Below, in pieces: positions 41,150 to 52,100 of a stretch of 64,000 bases of DNA (the first letter of the stretch is position 1; each line of letters starts with the position of its first letter). The position numbers and the translations under genes were made by a program. This stretch comes from Ligula intestinalis (lineage: Eukaryota > Platyhelminthes > Cestoda > Diphyllobothriidea > Diphyllobothriidae): assembly GCA_036362985.1 (NCBI GenBank), contig JAYGXS010000001.1, forward strand, positions 42,040,300 to 42,104,299, given 5' to 3'. The notes under the pieces were generated by a model that did no database searches, was not told the DNA's origin, and worked only from the letters and a program-made list of their open reading frames with translations.

Positions 41150-41323
41150 CCCATTAATATTGTTATTAGTTCAAAATGGTAGAGTCACCTTTGCGATTGT
41201 GACGCTGTGTGGTGAATGATATTCATAGCACATATATACAAATCTATTAGATATTCTATCAAATATCCAAACCGAATATAAGATAATTGCAGGAGACTTA
41301 AACCGTCCAGAAATAAACTGGAC
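41150..41323 (+). pseudogene. Retrotransposon endonuclease fragment running into gap
   Basis: The plus strand reads LLDILSNIQTEYKIIAGDLNRPEINW just before the gap, the GDFN segment of a non-LTR retrotransposon AP-like endonuclease. The rest is lost in the N run. Confidence 0.6.
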
Positions 41324-41723
41324 NNNNNNNNNNNNNNNNNNNNNNNNNNNNNNNNNNNNNNNNNNNNNNNNNNNNNNNNNNNNNNNNNNNNNNNNNNNNN
41401 NNNNNNNNNNNNNNNNNNNNNNNNNNNNNNNNNNNNNNNNNNNNNNNNNNNNNNNNNNNNNNNNNNNNNNNNNNNNNNNNNNNNNNNNNNNNNNNNNNNN
41501 NNNNNNNNNNNNNNNNNNNNNNNNNNNNNNNNNNNNNNNNNNNNNNNNNNNNNNNNNNNNNNNNNNNNNNNNNNNNNNNNNNNNNNNNNNNNNNNNNNNN
41601 NNNNNNNNNNNNNNNNNNNNNNNNNNNNNNNNNNNNNNNNNNNNNNNNNNNNNNNNNNNNNNNNNNNNNNNNNNNNNNNNNNNNNNNNNNNNNNNNNNNN
41701 NNNNNNNNNNNNNNNNNNNNNNN
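41324..41723. other. Assembly gap (400 N)
   Basis: Four hundred undetermined bases. It lies between two unrelated retroelement fragments and beside a long inverted repeat, a context that commonly breaks assemblies. Confidence 0.99.
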
Positions 41724-42130
41724 CATGACAACAAGAACAACGCAGACAAACGCAAGCACAGGCTGGGACCAGACAACGATGATCACCAGCCCGGCAGCAA
41801 CCGTCACGTAAACACGGACATGGCAACCACCGTTCGTACGTTGCAAGGAAGTTGTCAACACAGCAGGATGCCGGGTGAACCCAACCAATGGACCATGAAA
41901 ACCCAATCAATGGCCGTTATCAATCCGACACCACCACCACCTCCTGCCGAGATGGGTCCACGGCCGCATGACAACAACAGTCATTGACCTGCCTAGCTAA
42001 TTTTGGCCTTAAATACTGTGGCAAGTCGTGTGACTATTACCTTTAACAGTGGAAGCTTGTATAATTCCGAAACGTCAGAAGGATAAACCTTTGGTTCCCG
42101 TGATCGCCTAATCTTCTCATATATGTATAT
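41724..42130 (+). pseudogene. Penelope-like element C-terminus and 3' end
   Basis: The frame from the gap to TGA at 41984-41986 ends AVINPTPPPPPAEMG and PRPHDNNSH, plausibly the C-terminal tail of a Penelope ORF (compare [12 protein letters not shown] in the copy at 20759). It is followed by ATTCCGAAACGTC and CCCGTGATCGCC, the terminal signature shared with the other Penelope copies. Confidence 0.55.
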
Positions 42131-42131
42131 A

Positions 42132-42330
42132 TGTAGTCAGAAGAACATTACCAGCAAAGACATGGGACACTAGGAAGGCCTTTTCTGTCTTATTAGACGT
42201 CATCGGCTAGTGATATCCAACCCCAGTGTGGCCGGTGAAATTGCTGCCACACCGAGATTTAAACTCACGATCTCTCCTGTCAGGGCGAACGTCCTAAAAA
42301 TTGAGCTACGAGTTCACGGTCTAGCTGGTT
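42132..42330 (-). repeat. tRNA-derived SINE, left arm
   Basis: The complement reads GAACTCGTAGCTCAATTTTT (A-box-like), GTGAGTTTAAATCTCGG (B-box-like), a body containing GGGGTTGGATATCACTAGC, and the tail CCTTCCTAGTGTCCC, CTTTGCTGGTAATGTTC. It is the same family as 12762-12935. Confidence 0.75.
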
Positions 42331-42549
42331 TTAGATCGTCCGTCCGTATTGCCATTAGAGCTTTCTCTCGAGCATCCACCGCGATGTGGGTAGAACATAG
42401 GCAGAAAAACATTAGCAGCAAAGATATGGGACACTCGGAAGGCCTTTTCTGTCTTATAAGATGTCATCTGCTAGTGATACCCGACCCCGTGATACCCATC
42501 GTCTATTGACACCCAACCCAACCCCAACCTCAATATGGCATATTCCCGA

Positions 42550-42757
42550 TCTAATACCAGCCAGACTGTGAGCTCGTACATCAACTGTTAGGGCGTTCGA
42601 CCTGACGCGAGAGATAGTGAGTTAAAATCTCGGTGTGACAGTAATTTCAGCGGCCACACTGGGGTTGGGTATCACTAGCCGATGACGTTTAATAAGGCAG
42701 AAAAGGCCTTCCTAGTGTCTCATGTCTTTGCTGGTAATGTTCGTCTGCCTACACATA
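42550..42757 (+). repeat. tRNA-derived SINE, right arm
   Basis: The plus-strand copy has GAGCTCGTACATCAACTGTT (A-box region), GTGAGTTAAAATCTCGG (B-box region), GGGGTTGGGTATCACTAGCC, and ends CTTTGCTGGTAATGTTCGTC. Confidence 0.75.
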
Positions 42758-43084
42758 TACATATATGAGAAGGTTAGGCGATCACGGGAACCAAAGGTTT
42801 ATGGTTCTGACGTTTCGGAATCATACAAGCTTCCTCTGTTAAAGGTAATAGTCACACGAATTGCCACAGTATTTAAGGCTAAAATTAGCTAGGCAGGTCA
42901 ATGACTGTTGTTGTCATGTGGCTTCAGAAGCTTATTTTGGTTTATTCTCTCCTCATTTTTCCCTGCCAGAAAGTGAGGCCCCTAGATATCTCAGACCTTA
43001 TCAGCCATCCATTATTGAATACCCGTATGCTAACAGCTCCATACCCGTCAGTACTTATTCCACAAATAATAATGGCTTCTGTTT

Positions 43085-44914
43085 TTGCCAACCCACCTTC
43101 AAATTTTTTTAATGAATAACGATAGCCATAGTCCTGCCACTCAAAACTCACTTAATGTCATATTGGTTAATGCCAGGTCTGTTATAAATAAAATGGCTCA
43201 ACTGCGAGCTATTGCTTTTGAGACGACGCCCTATGTTATATGCATTACAGAATCTTGGATCCATCCAATCATTTCTGAGTCCTCCCTTACCATAGACGAG
43301 TATAATCTCTATCGTCACGATCGCATTAATAAGCATCGTGGTGGTTGTCTTCTCTATATTAGAAAGTCATTTAGGCACTTTCCGTTTTATCTAAATAGCA
43401 CGTCCTTCTCTGGAACTTACTGTTTCGCTTCTAATTTCCTGTCGCCCCGGCAAAAGGCGATTATCGGATGTGTATGTAATCCTCCTATCTTTTCATGTGA
43501 AGAAGATGCAAATTTGTGTGAAATATTCAAGTTTATTTCAGAATCCTCTTTTGAAGTTAAAATTATTGCTGAAGATTTTAATTTTCCTGGAGTCGACTGG
43601 CTTTAAAACTATTGTCCACCTAGATTTCAGCCTTTTCTAGATACAATAAATTTTTCTAACTGGTCTCAACTGGTTAGTTCCCCAACAAGACAGAATCATA
43701 TCCTAGATCTGATTTTCACAAATGGTATTGCCCCTCTCTTCGTTGATTTTAAGCAGGACATCTTCCAAAGTGATCACACATTAATTCACTGTTGCCTTCC
43801 GCTTCCTTCTACGGAAAAGGCTAGTGCTAGTCGTACCTATCATGCGTATGACCTCGCAGATATTAGCTCAATCGACAATTTTCTTGACTCATTAGATTAG
43901 CAGGGCCTGTACTCCATTAACAACGCTGCATATCTTTCTGAACACATGTCAGTCGTTTATAATAAAATGCTGGAATTTGTGCCCACTAAAATTGTGAAAC
44001 CCTACACACCAGAATCGACCGTCCCTCATTTTCTTTTGCCCAGACTAAAGAAATTGAAGAGGCAGCTGAAAGATCGGTGTACAAGTTCGCTGTCTGTGCA
44101 TCTAAGGATTGCAGAGATCTTCGAATTAGCATCAAAGATTCGTCTTGCGCGTGACCAGCACAGGTAATCTTGCGCCCTGAGTGAGTTAAACGCTGCAAAT
44201 CGGTTGCACAACTGTTACATCGTAGGTCCTCCGCAAAACGAGGAATCGAAATGCCCCCATTGCTCAATGAAAATAAAACATTTTTACTAGATGCGTCTGA
44301 TAAGGCTGAATGATTCAATGCTTTCTTTGCGAAGCATTTTACGACAGAATCCGAACCGGTCCTGTCGTTTCAACCATACTCAGACAATACTCTCGGGAAC
44401 ATTGATTTCTCCATAGAATTAATTAGTAAGCAGATAATTTGTCTCAAAAACTCGCACTCTTCTGGAACTGATGGTATCCCCAATTCAGTTATCAAGAGAG
44501 TGTCGACCTTTCCCAAATTACTTAGCCATATATTTTCAGTCTATCTCTTAAATTGTTTCTTTCCTGACACTTGGAAGACATCAATTATTCTTCCAGGCTT
44601 TAAATCAGGATCTCGTTCGGACATAAATAACTACCGCGGTGTTCATAAACCCCGGCCCTAGCTAAACTTCTGGAGAAGACAATTTTCAATCAAATCCTCG
44701 ATTTTTGCCTAAAAATAAGCTTTTAAGCGACTCGCAGCATAGTTTTCTACCCGGAAGATCATGCGAGACGTGTCACTTAGCTTTTCTTAACCTCGTCACT
44801 TCCCTCCGTAACGAGCGGAAATCCGCGGTTGTTATCTACTTTGACTTGAGCAAAGCCTTCGAAAAGGTACCACACAGACGGTTTTCGTGGACTGCTTTCA
44901 GTTGTTTTGGTTGA
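43085..44914 (+). pseudogene. CR1/Jockey-type retrotransposon: endonuclease and start of RT
   Basis: From 43085 the frame encodes an AP-like endonuclease (VILVNARSVINKMAQL, YVICITESW, IIAEDFNFPGVDW where relatives have GDFN), stopped by TAA at 43604-43606. It then continues past the stop as NHILDLIFTN and SDHTLIHC (the SDH motif). Later pieces give the pre-RT region (KNSHSSGTDGIPN, NYRG) and RT motifs (SDSQHSFLPGRSCETC, VIYFDLSKAFEKVPHRR), where homology ends abruptly at about 44885. That last motif is nearly identical to the start of the copy at position 1, so these are members of one family. Several stops (43604, 43898, 44165) and frameshifts make it dead. Confidence 0.88.
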
Positions 44915-46014
44915 AGCCTATGATTCAATTAAATAAATTGAGAAATAAATTCCAATTGGATTCCGTCTTCTGATGAATTATGACACAATAACATAATTAA
45001 AGACGTGCAGAAAATAAATATGCACATACAACTGAAGCGGTTATATCCAAATAAGTACTGGCGTGATAATATCCGAAACCGAATAGTCCAAGTTGGAATG
45101 CAGAAAATACAGTTGTGTCCAGTCAGCCTCAAGGTTCGAGTCCTGCGCGAGTCGGCCTTGAAGGTGATTAGACAGATGAATTAGGGTTGGTCTACAAGTG
45201 CGCGCGTGTTATGGCCGCGCAAAGCAAGTCATTGCGTGGATTTTGCAGCTGTACCCAGAAGCACGCCGGAAACCGTTATCGAGCATCTTCATGCATGGCG
45301 CGGCATGGGAGGTGGAAAACGCTGCAGGGTCACTACCACTTAACGAGCGTGGTGGTACGCTAAAGTTTGGCTTTCGCAGTCCCAACCATCTGCACTCTGA
45401 CGCTCCTCCGAGCTTCTTTAATCTTTCTTGAGATCAAGCACTAACGGGAAATGATTAATGAGTGCGGTGAATCCAACGCAAGGCTAATGTCACTTTCAAG
45501 CTTCTTAATGCACAGTTCAACACACTTTTTTTTCCGCTTGCCATGAAGCACGTGGATAACATCGCCAAAACTCGGCGGTCGAACTTTCAAGTACACCTGT
45601 GGGTAGCCTCATTTTGACTCACAATCTCTTGACCCATACTTCCATGAGGAAACCTCGGACGACTCAAAATAAAAAAAGCAAATTTCGGTTATTAAGCTTC
45701 CGGAAGTTAATGCTGAGGTAAAATAATGACCATGCGTACATTCATGTTCTGTATGAGCAGTCATATATTCAGCGGAATTGGGTGCACAGTTTTCATATTC
45801 CCGAAAATTTGTTCTTTGAAAACAATAGTTGGCAACTTTTAGAGAAAAATTTAAACTGGGGAAGGAGCAGTTAAAAATCTCCTGCAACGAAAATGTGGCA
45901 AACTTTAAGAGCCCCGATAGGTTTACCATCGGTTTCGGCGATGTCCTCCGCATGCAATAGTAAACCGAAGGCAAGCGCTGTAACTGGCACGTGGACTTGG
46001 TTTATATGAAAAAA
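44915..46014. other. No recognised gene
   Basis: A stretch at 45086-45160 has A-box- and B-box-like strings (TAGTCCAAGTTGG, GGTTCGAGTCC) but does not fold into a tRNA by eye. Otherwise only short frames are present. Confidence 0.35.
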
Positions 46015-46270
46015 GATTTTCGCGGCATCTACCACACGCTCTATTCTTCCACCTGCCAGTGCCTTATTTCAGGACAGAGTCAATATGATCGGAGGCGGGA
46101 TCGGACGCAGGTATCTGACATGGCCGCACCCGCCCCTGTGTGTGCCACCACGTTCTCTCCCATGTTCGGCATTTGTTATGAGAAGGCAACCTGAATAACG
46201 CCTGCCATGCCCTGATCTGGCCCACGCGTTAATCCAGGGCATCTGTCACCCTGTTCATTTAGGGGGACCT
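46015..46270 (+). repeat. Dispersed repeat family 1, copy 2
   Basis: It shares CGCGGCATCTACC, GATCGGACGCAG, GGCCGCACCCGCCCC, GTTCGGCATTTG, GAATAACGCCTGCCA and AGGGGGACC with the copy at 19617-19935, in the same order. Confidence 0.75.
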
Positions 46271-47489
46271 TACCTTTTAAAAATGGGCAGAAGTAAATAC
46301 TTCTTTGGGAGTACATATAGGGAAGCAGGGTAGGCTAATTCCGGGGTAGGATGTAAAGATGAAGGCATTCCAACAAGTGAGTGCGAAACTTTCGTGTATT
46401 GCGCTCAGAAAGTGCTAATTCATACGAGAACTCGAAAAAAAACGACAATTAAATGAAGCCTCGACAGCTCAGTAGATGGAATGAAATTTTAATGATGGTA
46501 AGCAGCAAATGAAACGGAGGAAATTTCAACCGATTGCATCAATATACCTCTGAGTCAGTGTTCAGATAAATACATAGTCTTTGCCTGTATGCAGAAAGAC
46601 CAGGCTGGCAACGTTAAATTGCTTTGTAGGTTATTCCAAATAAGAATACAGAGCAAATTAGAGAACATTTAGAAGTGAAATATAGGGAAAGTACGTAAGA
46701 TTTAGGGGGCGACTAACAGAGGCAAGAGCCGAACTCCGCAGCTTTGCAGATTAAGTTATGTGAGGGTGAGGCCATAAAACAGAATAACTGTGTTGGATTT
46801 CCTCAATTCCAACCGTCAGCAAGTTCCCTACATCATGAACTAGGGATTGGACTGGTGAGGCTATGACAGGAGGTAACTTAAAAGGGAAAACTTTAGCAGT
46901 CGCGAGCTTCGAGCTCGGTTCCTGAGGAGAAGCGAAGTGGGAGGCCTGACTGTTAGGAGCAGTTGATTCTATACAGAAGGTATGTAGAATAGTAAAGAAG
47001 AATTTGACTGTCAGACGGGTGAGCAGCCGCAGGCCAGTGAGCTGCATCTAAACTGAAGTGAGCATGCAGAATTATAGGAAGCACGGGACAGGCTTTGCTC
47101 CTGCAGCCAACCCGGAAATAGGTCACACCAATTGGTGCGATTTCTCACGAGAACAGATTAAGACTAGCGAAGCAGCGGTCGTACCAAGAGGCAAGCACGG
47201 GTGCGCAAGCCCTTGCAGGCGAAGGCACAAAGCGTCAAGAGCGGACCGCGGGCACCATCGCACCATATGGCTGTGGTGACGTACTATCCGCTAGAGTCGC
47301 TATCGATTTGCAACTGAAGCGACAGCCTCAGCAACTCACACACACACCGAGGAGATTTAAAAAAAATGAGCAGTTTGTTAGGTGAAGTATTCAACATTAG
47401 CAAATTACATAAGAAAAATCCAGAATTAACAACAGTGAAATGTGTGAGCCAGAGGCAAACTGCCGCTACTGACCCAATGTTCATTATAT
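46271..47489. other. No recognised gene
   Basis: Short frames only. A minus-strand segment near 46600-46660 (WNNLQ-like in complement) could be another decayed RT C-terminus, but is too short to call. Confidence 0.3.
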
Positions 47490-47617
47490 GTACCACAGTC
47501 TCTTAGCAACTTAGAGTCCAGTTTGTCTTTAAATTTCTCAACAGCTTCTAAAAGGAACACCTCGCCAAGGAGTCTGTTCCACGGTCCAATGGTTTGCCTT
47601 TTTGAAACATCAATCAA
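47490..47617 (-). pseudogene. Short RT C-terminal fragment
   Basis: The minus strand encodes KRQTIGPWNRLLGEVFLLE and VEKFKDKLDSKL, the usual FNxxVxxWNxLPxxVV...FKxxLD ending of a CR1-type RT. About 40 codons only. Confidence 0.6.
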
Positions 47618-49149
47618 TAATCTCTAGTAAATATGATAAACTAACAAAGACACAGGGAATAACTCCTATGATAAATTTGGGGCAGAGTTCAGCGAGCTCC
47701 CATCTTAAGAAAAAAACTGCTCCGCGAATAGATAAAAATAAGGGTTAAGTGATAACATTAAGTTAAATGTATATGTATATTGAAGGGTTACAGGCAAGGA
47801 ATGCCCTTGAGGACCATATTAATATAAAGCAAACAATATCATTTTTACAGTCAATATGCAGTTGTGGGAAGACATATGATACCACGACAGACTTTCAAAT
47901 GAATTTTTACGGAACAGCATGAAAAGAGTCTGGAGCCAGAAAGTGTGGGAGTTCGCAACGCTGCTTCTTTTCGGAGAAATCGTACAACGATCACCGTATA
48001 AACGAACGGCTGGCCACAGGATCAATTCTGAAGGGGACGAGACAGCGGAGCTCATTGCGGATATCATCAGTATACTTAGGGTCAAAGAGATCTGGGCGGA
48101 AAAATTGAGCAGGCAATGCTCAGCGCATTCAACCAAACATTATATATAGTACATATATAATATGTTTATTATATAATATGTTATGATATGTTTATTTTGG
48201 TGAAAATAATATGATCCGCGTAGTTCAGAGTCGAGAAGGGGTTAGAAGGCTTAGTTAACGGAAGCATGGTCATGGTTCCGTAACTGTTAATAAGTCGCTT
48301 TTTATACTGCTCACAGTGTTTAAGCGCTCGAGGTGGATTAGGGAAAATTATAGGTTGGATTACGATAGAATTGCAAGCGACTGAGGCTAAATTTACTGGA
48401 CGCGTTGTAGAATACGTTAATGGATTAGTTTGAAGATACAGCGGATAAGTAAGGGGATTGCTTAGCCGGATATCGGACGCGATGGGTTAGCTGGTAATCA
48501 AAGGAACAAATGAGAAATGACGCTTGAAGGCCTGAGAGAAGTCATCAGCGATAGTCCTGGCCAGTAGTCACCCAAGAACTGAGAGGAATGATTAACACTT
48601 CAGCACGTAGCCATCAAAATTATATAAAGCAGGAAGATCAAGCTGCATAGCTTTAGCAGTGTGTTACATATTGGCATGCATGCTGTGGCTGCCAGATTTA
48701 CTCAAACTGTGCTTGGGTCCAGATGCAGTGAGATTCCGAGACTCGACAGAAATTGCTTTCATTCGGGTCGCAGGATACTTGCTAAGCAACCTCCAGCAGG
48801 TCATTTTAGTAAGCTAGAGACCAAATAAGAAAAGATGGCCGAGAATAAGTTGCATAACTTCATGCAGTTTAGAACCCAAGCAGGGGTAAACAGGGTAAAC
48901 CTCAATAACAGCAACGAATGCTAGAGTCAACCAGAATATTAGTTGAAGCCATTTCTTGTTGGAAAAATTATCAATTTTACCGATAAAGCACTGGATTGAA
49001 CATTATAATCGCTTAATTGCAAAGAAAAAAGTATTTGCTGTGCGATGACTTTTTGTTTGTACTACATTATGCGATTCATATTTTGAAATCAGCTGTTCGC
49101 AGCGGGGTCTTGTGCTTGGCTGTCATTTCGTCTTTCAAAGATTAAAAGG
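47618..49149. other. Upstream region of ELL, no gene recognised
   Basis: It contains a very AT-rich block near 48135-48195 built of TATATAATATG-type repeats. The ELL promoter and 5' UTR should lie toward the right end, but I cannot place a start site. Confidence 0.35.
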
Positions 49150-52100
49150 ATGTCATTAGAGAACGTTATTGAATCTACTTACCGAATTTGCAGTGGATCA
49201 AAAAATGATCTGGAAATATTTCATATAAAACTAACTGATTCTGCTCTAAAAAATATCGAAAACCTATCTCGCAAAAAGGTACGTTGTCAACTATCATCTG
49301 TATACCTAAACCATCTAGACGAAACCAATTAAGCTGAACGTAGAAGGCGACCACGGGGTAAGACGGTGATAACTTTTATTTACACAAAAACTGAAGACCC
49401 TTGCAGTTCCTAGCAAGCAGTCCTATGACTACTTCGATCTTTCCATATCTCCGGTTCACTACAGTCCCGAAGGCGTTATCGACTGCGTCCAAATACAGGG
49501 GTACAAGCTACACTTTGTCCTTTATACCCTTACAGGAGTAATGTTTCTAGCCTCGGAAAACCAGTCTCAAGACTGACCGTAAAAGCTAACGATGACAGTT
49601 TCTCTGCCGCTAAGATCAAAATGGCGGAGGCCGAGAAAGAACAACGTAGGTGTCAGTCGAAGACTACACTCCTCTCGGACGGTAGCAAACCACTTACCCC
49701 TAAGAGATATCAAGAGACTTTCGCTGGCCAACGTTCCACACAAACTCCGTCGAACTCACGATTGTCTGAGCCAAGGATTTCCCCCTCACTGAACGCTAAC
49801 CGCAGTTGCAGTCCTCATTGTGCAAACAAAAGCCCACTGATTCCTACAACAGACGTGGCCTCTCGCCGTTTGAGGTAGGGAATGTTTCGTCCGTGGATGC
49901 GTTTCCAAAGTCGTATGCTGGGAATTCTACAATGTGACATCCGCTAAGCGCAATAGTCGCCATTTCAATGGCTCACGATTAACATAAGTTACTAATCCAT
50001 GCAGGGGTAGAACCCATACTCCTTCCTGTATATCTTGAAGGGTTATGGAATAAATATTGGAAGTCTGAGCTTAGTTTTTATGCACACATCATCTTACAAG
50101 AGTGCTACCTATGAAGGTATCAGGGCACAGCTAAGGAGTCCTCAAATTTTACAAAACAATGCTAATGCGGCCACTTTTTGCCTTTATTGTTGAGGATATA
50201 TACATCTATTCGTTCGATCTGTGTTTACATTAATTTCACACTATTTGCAAAGTTTTCATTATCATCAAAAGTTTGTCAGGCACTCCTTAGTAAACATTTT
50301 ATGATTATTTTCAGGGATAGAATTATTCATCTGCTCGCCGTGCGTCCGTACAAACGGCCGGAACTCCTCTTACGTCTTAAACAAGATGGACTTACCAACG
50401 AGGAGAAGGACCTGGTCGATGATATTCTTAGCAAATTCGGTCGACCCGGAAAGCAGGGTGATTTCAGTCTCGTCCCCACGTTTTACAATCTGATTGAAAC
50501 GTCCTGGCCCGGTTATTCCCAGTCTGATAGAACAGCTGTAACTTCAAAAAAAGTATGTTGGTTTTTAGTTTCTTGCTGTAATTTGAAAATTAACTTTTTT
50601 TCAGAGTACAATTTAGGTTCGTCCATATGCTTTCGCTGCTCCAAAAGCATTTGTAGCTATATGAAGTTGATGCTATTTCGAGCAACATTACTTTCTGCAA
50701 AAGATTGTCATAGGTAGCGAATATTCACAAGTATTTCTCCTACCCGAAAGATATGACGCCGACTGCTAAGCATCCAACGACCACCTACCTCGAAAGACTT
50801 CAGTTGTCTTTTTCGTAAGGCTTGTAGTACTAGTATGTTGTCGTAAAAAATTCAACAAGTTTTACATCCCTGAAATATCCAAAAGTAGGCCTCAATTTGT
50901 AATATCCTGCCGACTTTTTTCCATGTCATCAATTTCCCTAAATAAATAAACTGAGTTATTTGTTTGTTTATAAATCAGTGTTGCCGTCGCCACACAATTA
51001 TAGTTGATATACGCTATAGTACGTTTCTTTTACTCTCGATAGTCTCTAAATTTTATTGGGCAGTTTCTTGGCCTTCAGGTGCTGTGGTCTTGTGAATTAG
51101 ATGATATCGAAGGTAGTTAACATCGGCACTTTTTCATGCTCATCGTCTGACGTCTAATAAATTAAACATCCGCATTCCACAATGCCTTCATTATTCATCT
51201 AAGCTCACGGGCGTTTCTTGAGTTTTGAAGCAATAAAAATAAAGTAAAATCTCGTCATACGTACTTCCCGCAATTTGGAGTTTAGTGAAGGCTGAAGAAT
51301 ATTGCAGAAAATGCGCTTTATTTGGAGGCAGTCTTTGAATTTCGATTTTTAACAACCTAACTTGGTAACTTAAGCATTCTAAAGAGACAGTGCTTTTCAA
51401 TTCCTTATCTTGTAGTCTACGTTAACTTAACTCCAATGACTGCTCGAGGTCTACTTAGTTTAGCTGTCCTGCTATTTATTTAAAATCACAAAGCATTCGA
51501 TTTTATCCCAATCCATGAAAAGTCAAGCTCCCGGTCTACGTAAGAACTTTCCATTCATACTGGTTAATGTTGTATCGTTCACTTTCGTGTCCCCTCTAAC
51601 TCTTACTGCTTGTTATTGCCGATTTAATATTTGATAGCTATGCAACTATAAATGCCGGATTGTGATAATTTCCTTTACTCAATAATAAATTGACTGTCTA
51701 CATTAAAAGATGTAATTTTTAGCCATTGAGTAATAGTGATCCTTAAACTGATTTTTTTCTTCAGACCGAATTCTTTTGAAATTTGCTAGTTTCATGATAC
51801 AGCTGTATCTTAGGGAACACCGATGCATCAACAAACTGTACCGTCAGCCGCCTTGCGATTAAGGGAACATATAATAATATGTCAGCAAGCCCGTTTATCT
51901 GATTTGGCAACATGTTCACCACCCCTCCGTTTAAGGTAGCCTTTCATTTACGGCGTTGTGTTCGCTAGTGTCTATTCGCTGTGTAAGACCAAGTTGTTTA
52001 TTCGCTGCCTTAAGTGGACGAGACGTAAATTACTTCGGTTGTAGGATGAGTGTTCAGAGTATTTTATATTCCAATGAATTTGACTTTTGTGCATGGAAAC

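Larger units (their letters stand above)
41967..42918. repeat. Long inverted repeat built of Penelope ends and SINEs
   Basis: The left arm, 41967-42348, and the right arm, 42540-42918, are reverse complements over about 380 bases with only scattered differences. Each arm contains, from outside in, a Penelope 3' end (CATGACAACAACAGTC, CCGAAACGTCAG, GTGATCGCC) and then a tRNA-derived SINE. The roughly 190-base centre carries a further partial SINE (42398-42490). Confidence 0.85.

Noticed and set aside
41171..41910. Apparent 200-240-codon minus-strand frames across the gap
   Set aside because: Most of their length is undetermined N sequence.
45086..45160. tRNA gene suggested by A-box-like and B-box-like strings
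   Set aside because: The acceptor, D and anticodon stems do not pair into a cloverleaf, and the spacing is uneven; at best a decayed SINE head.
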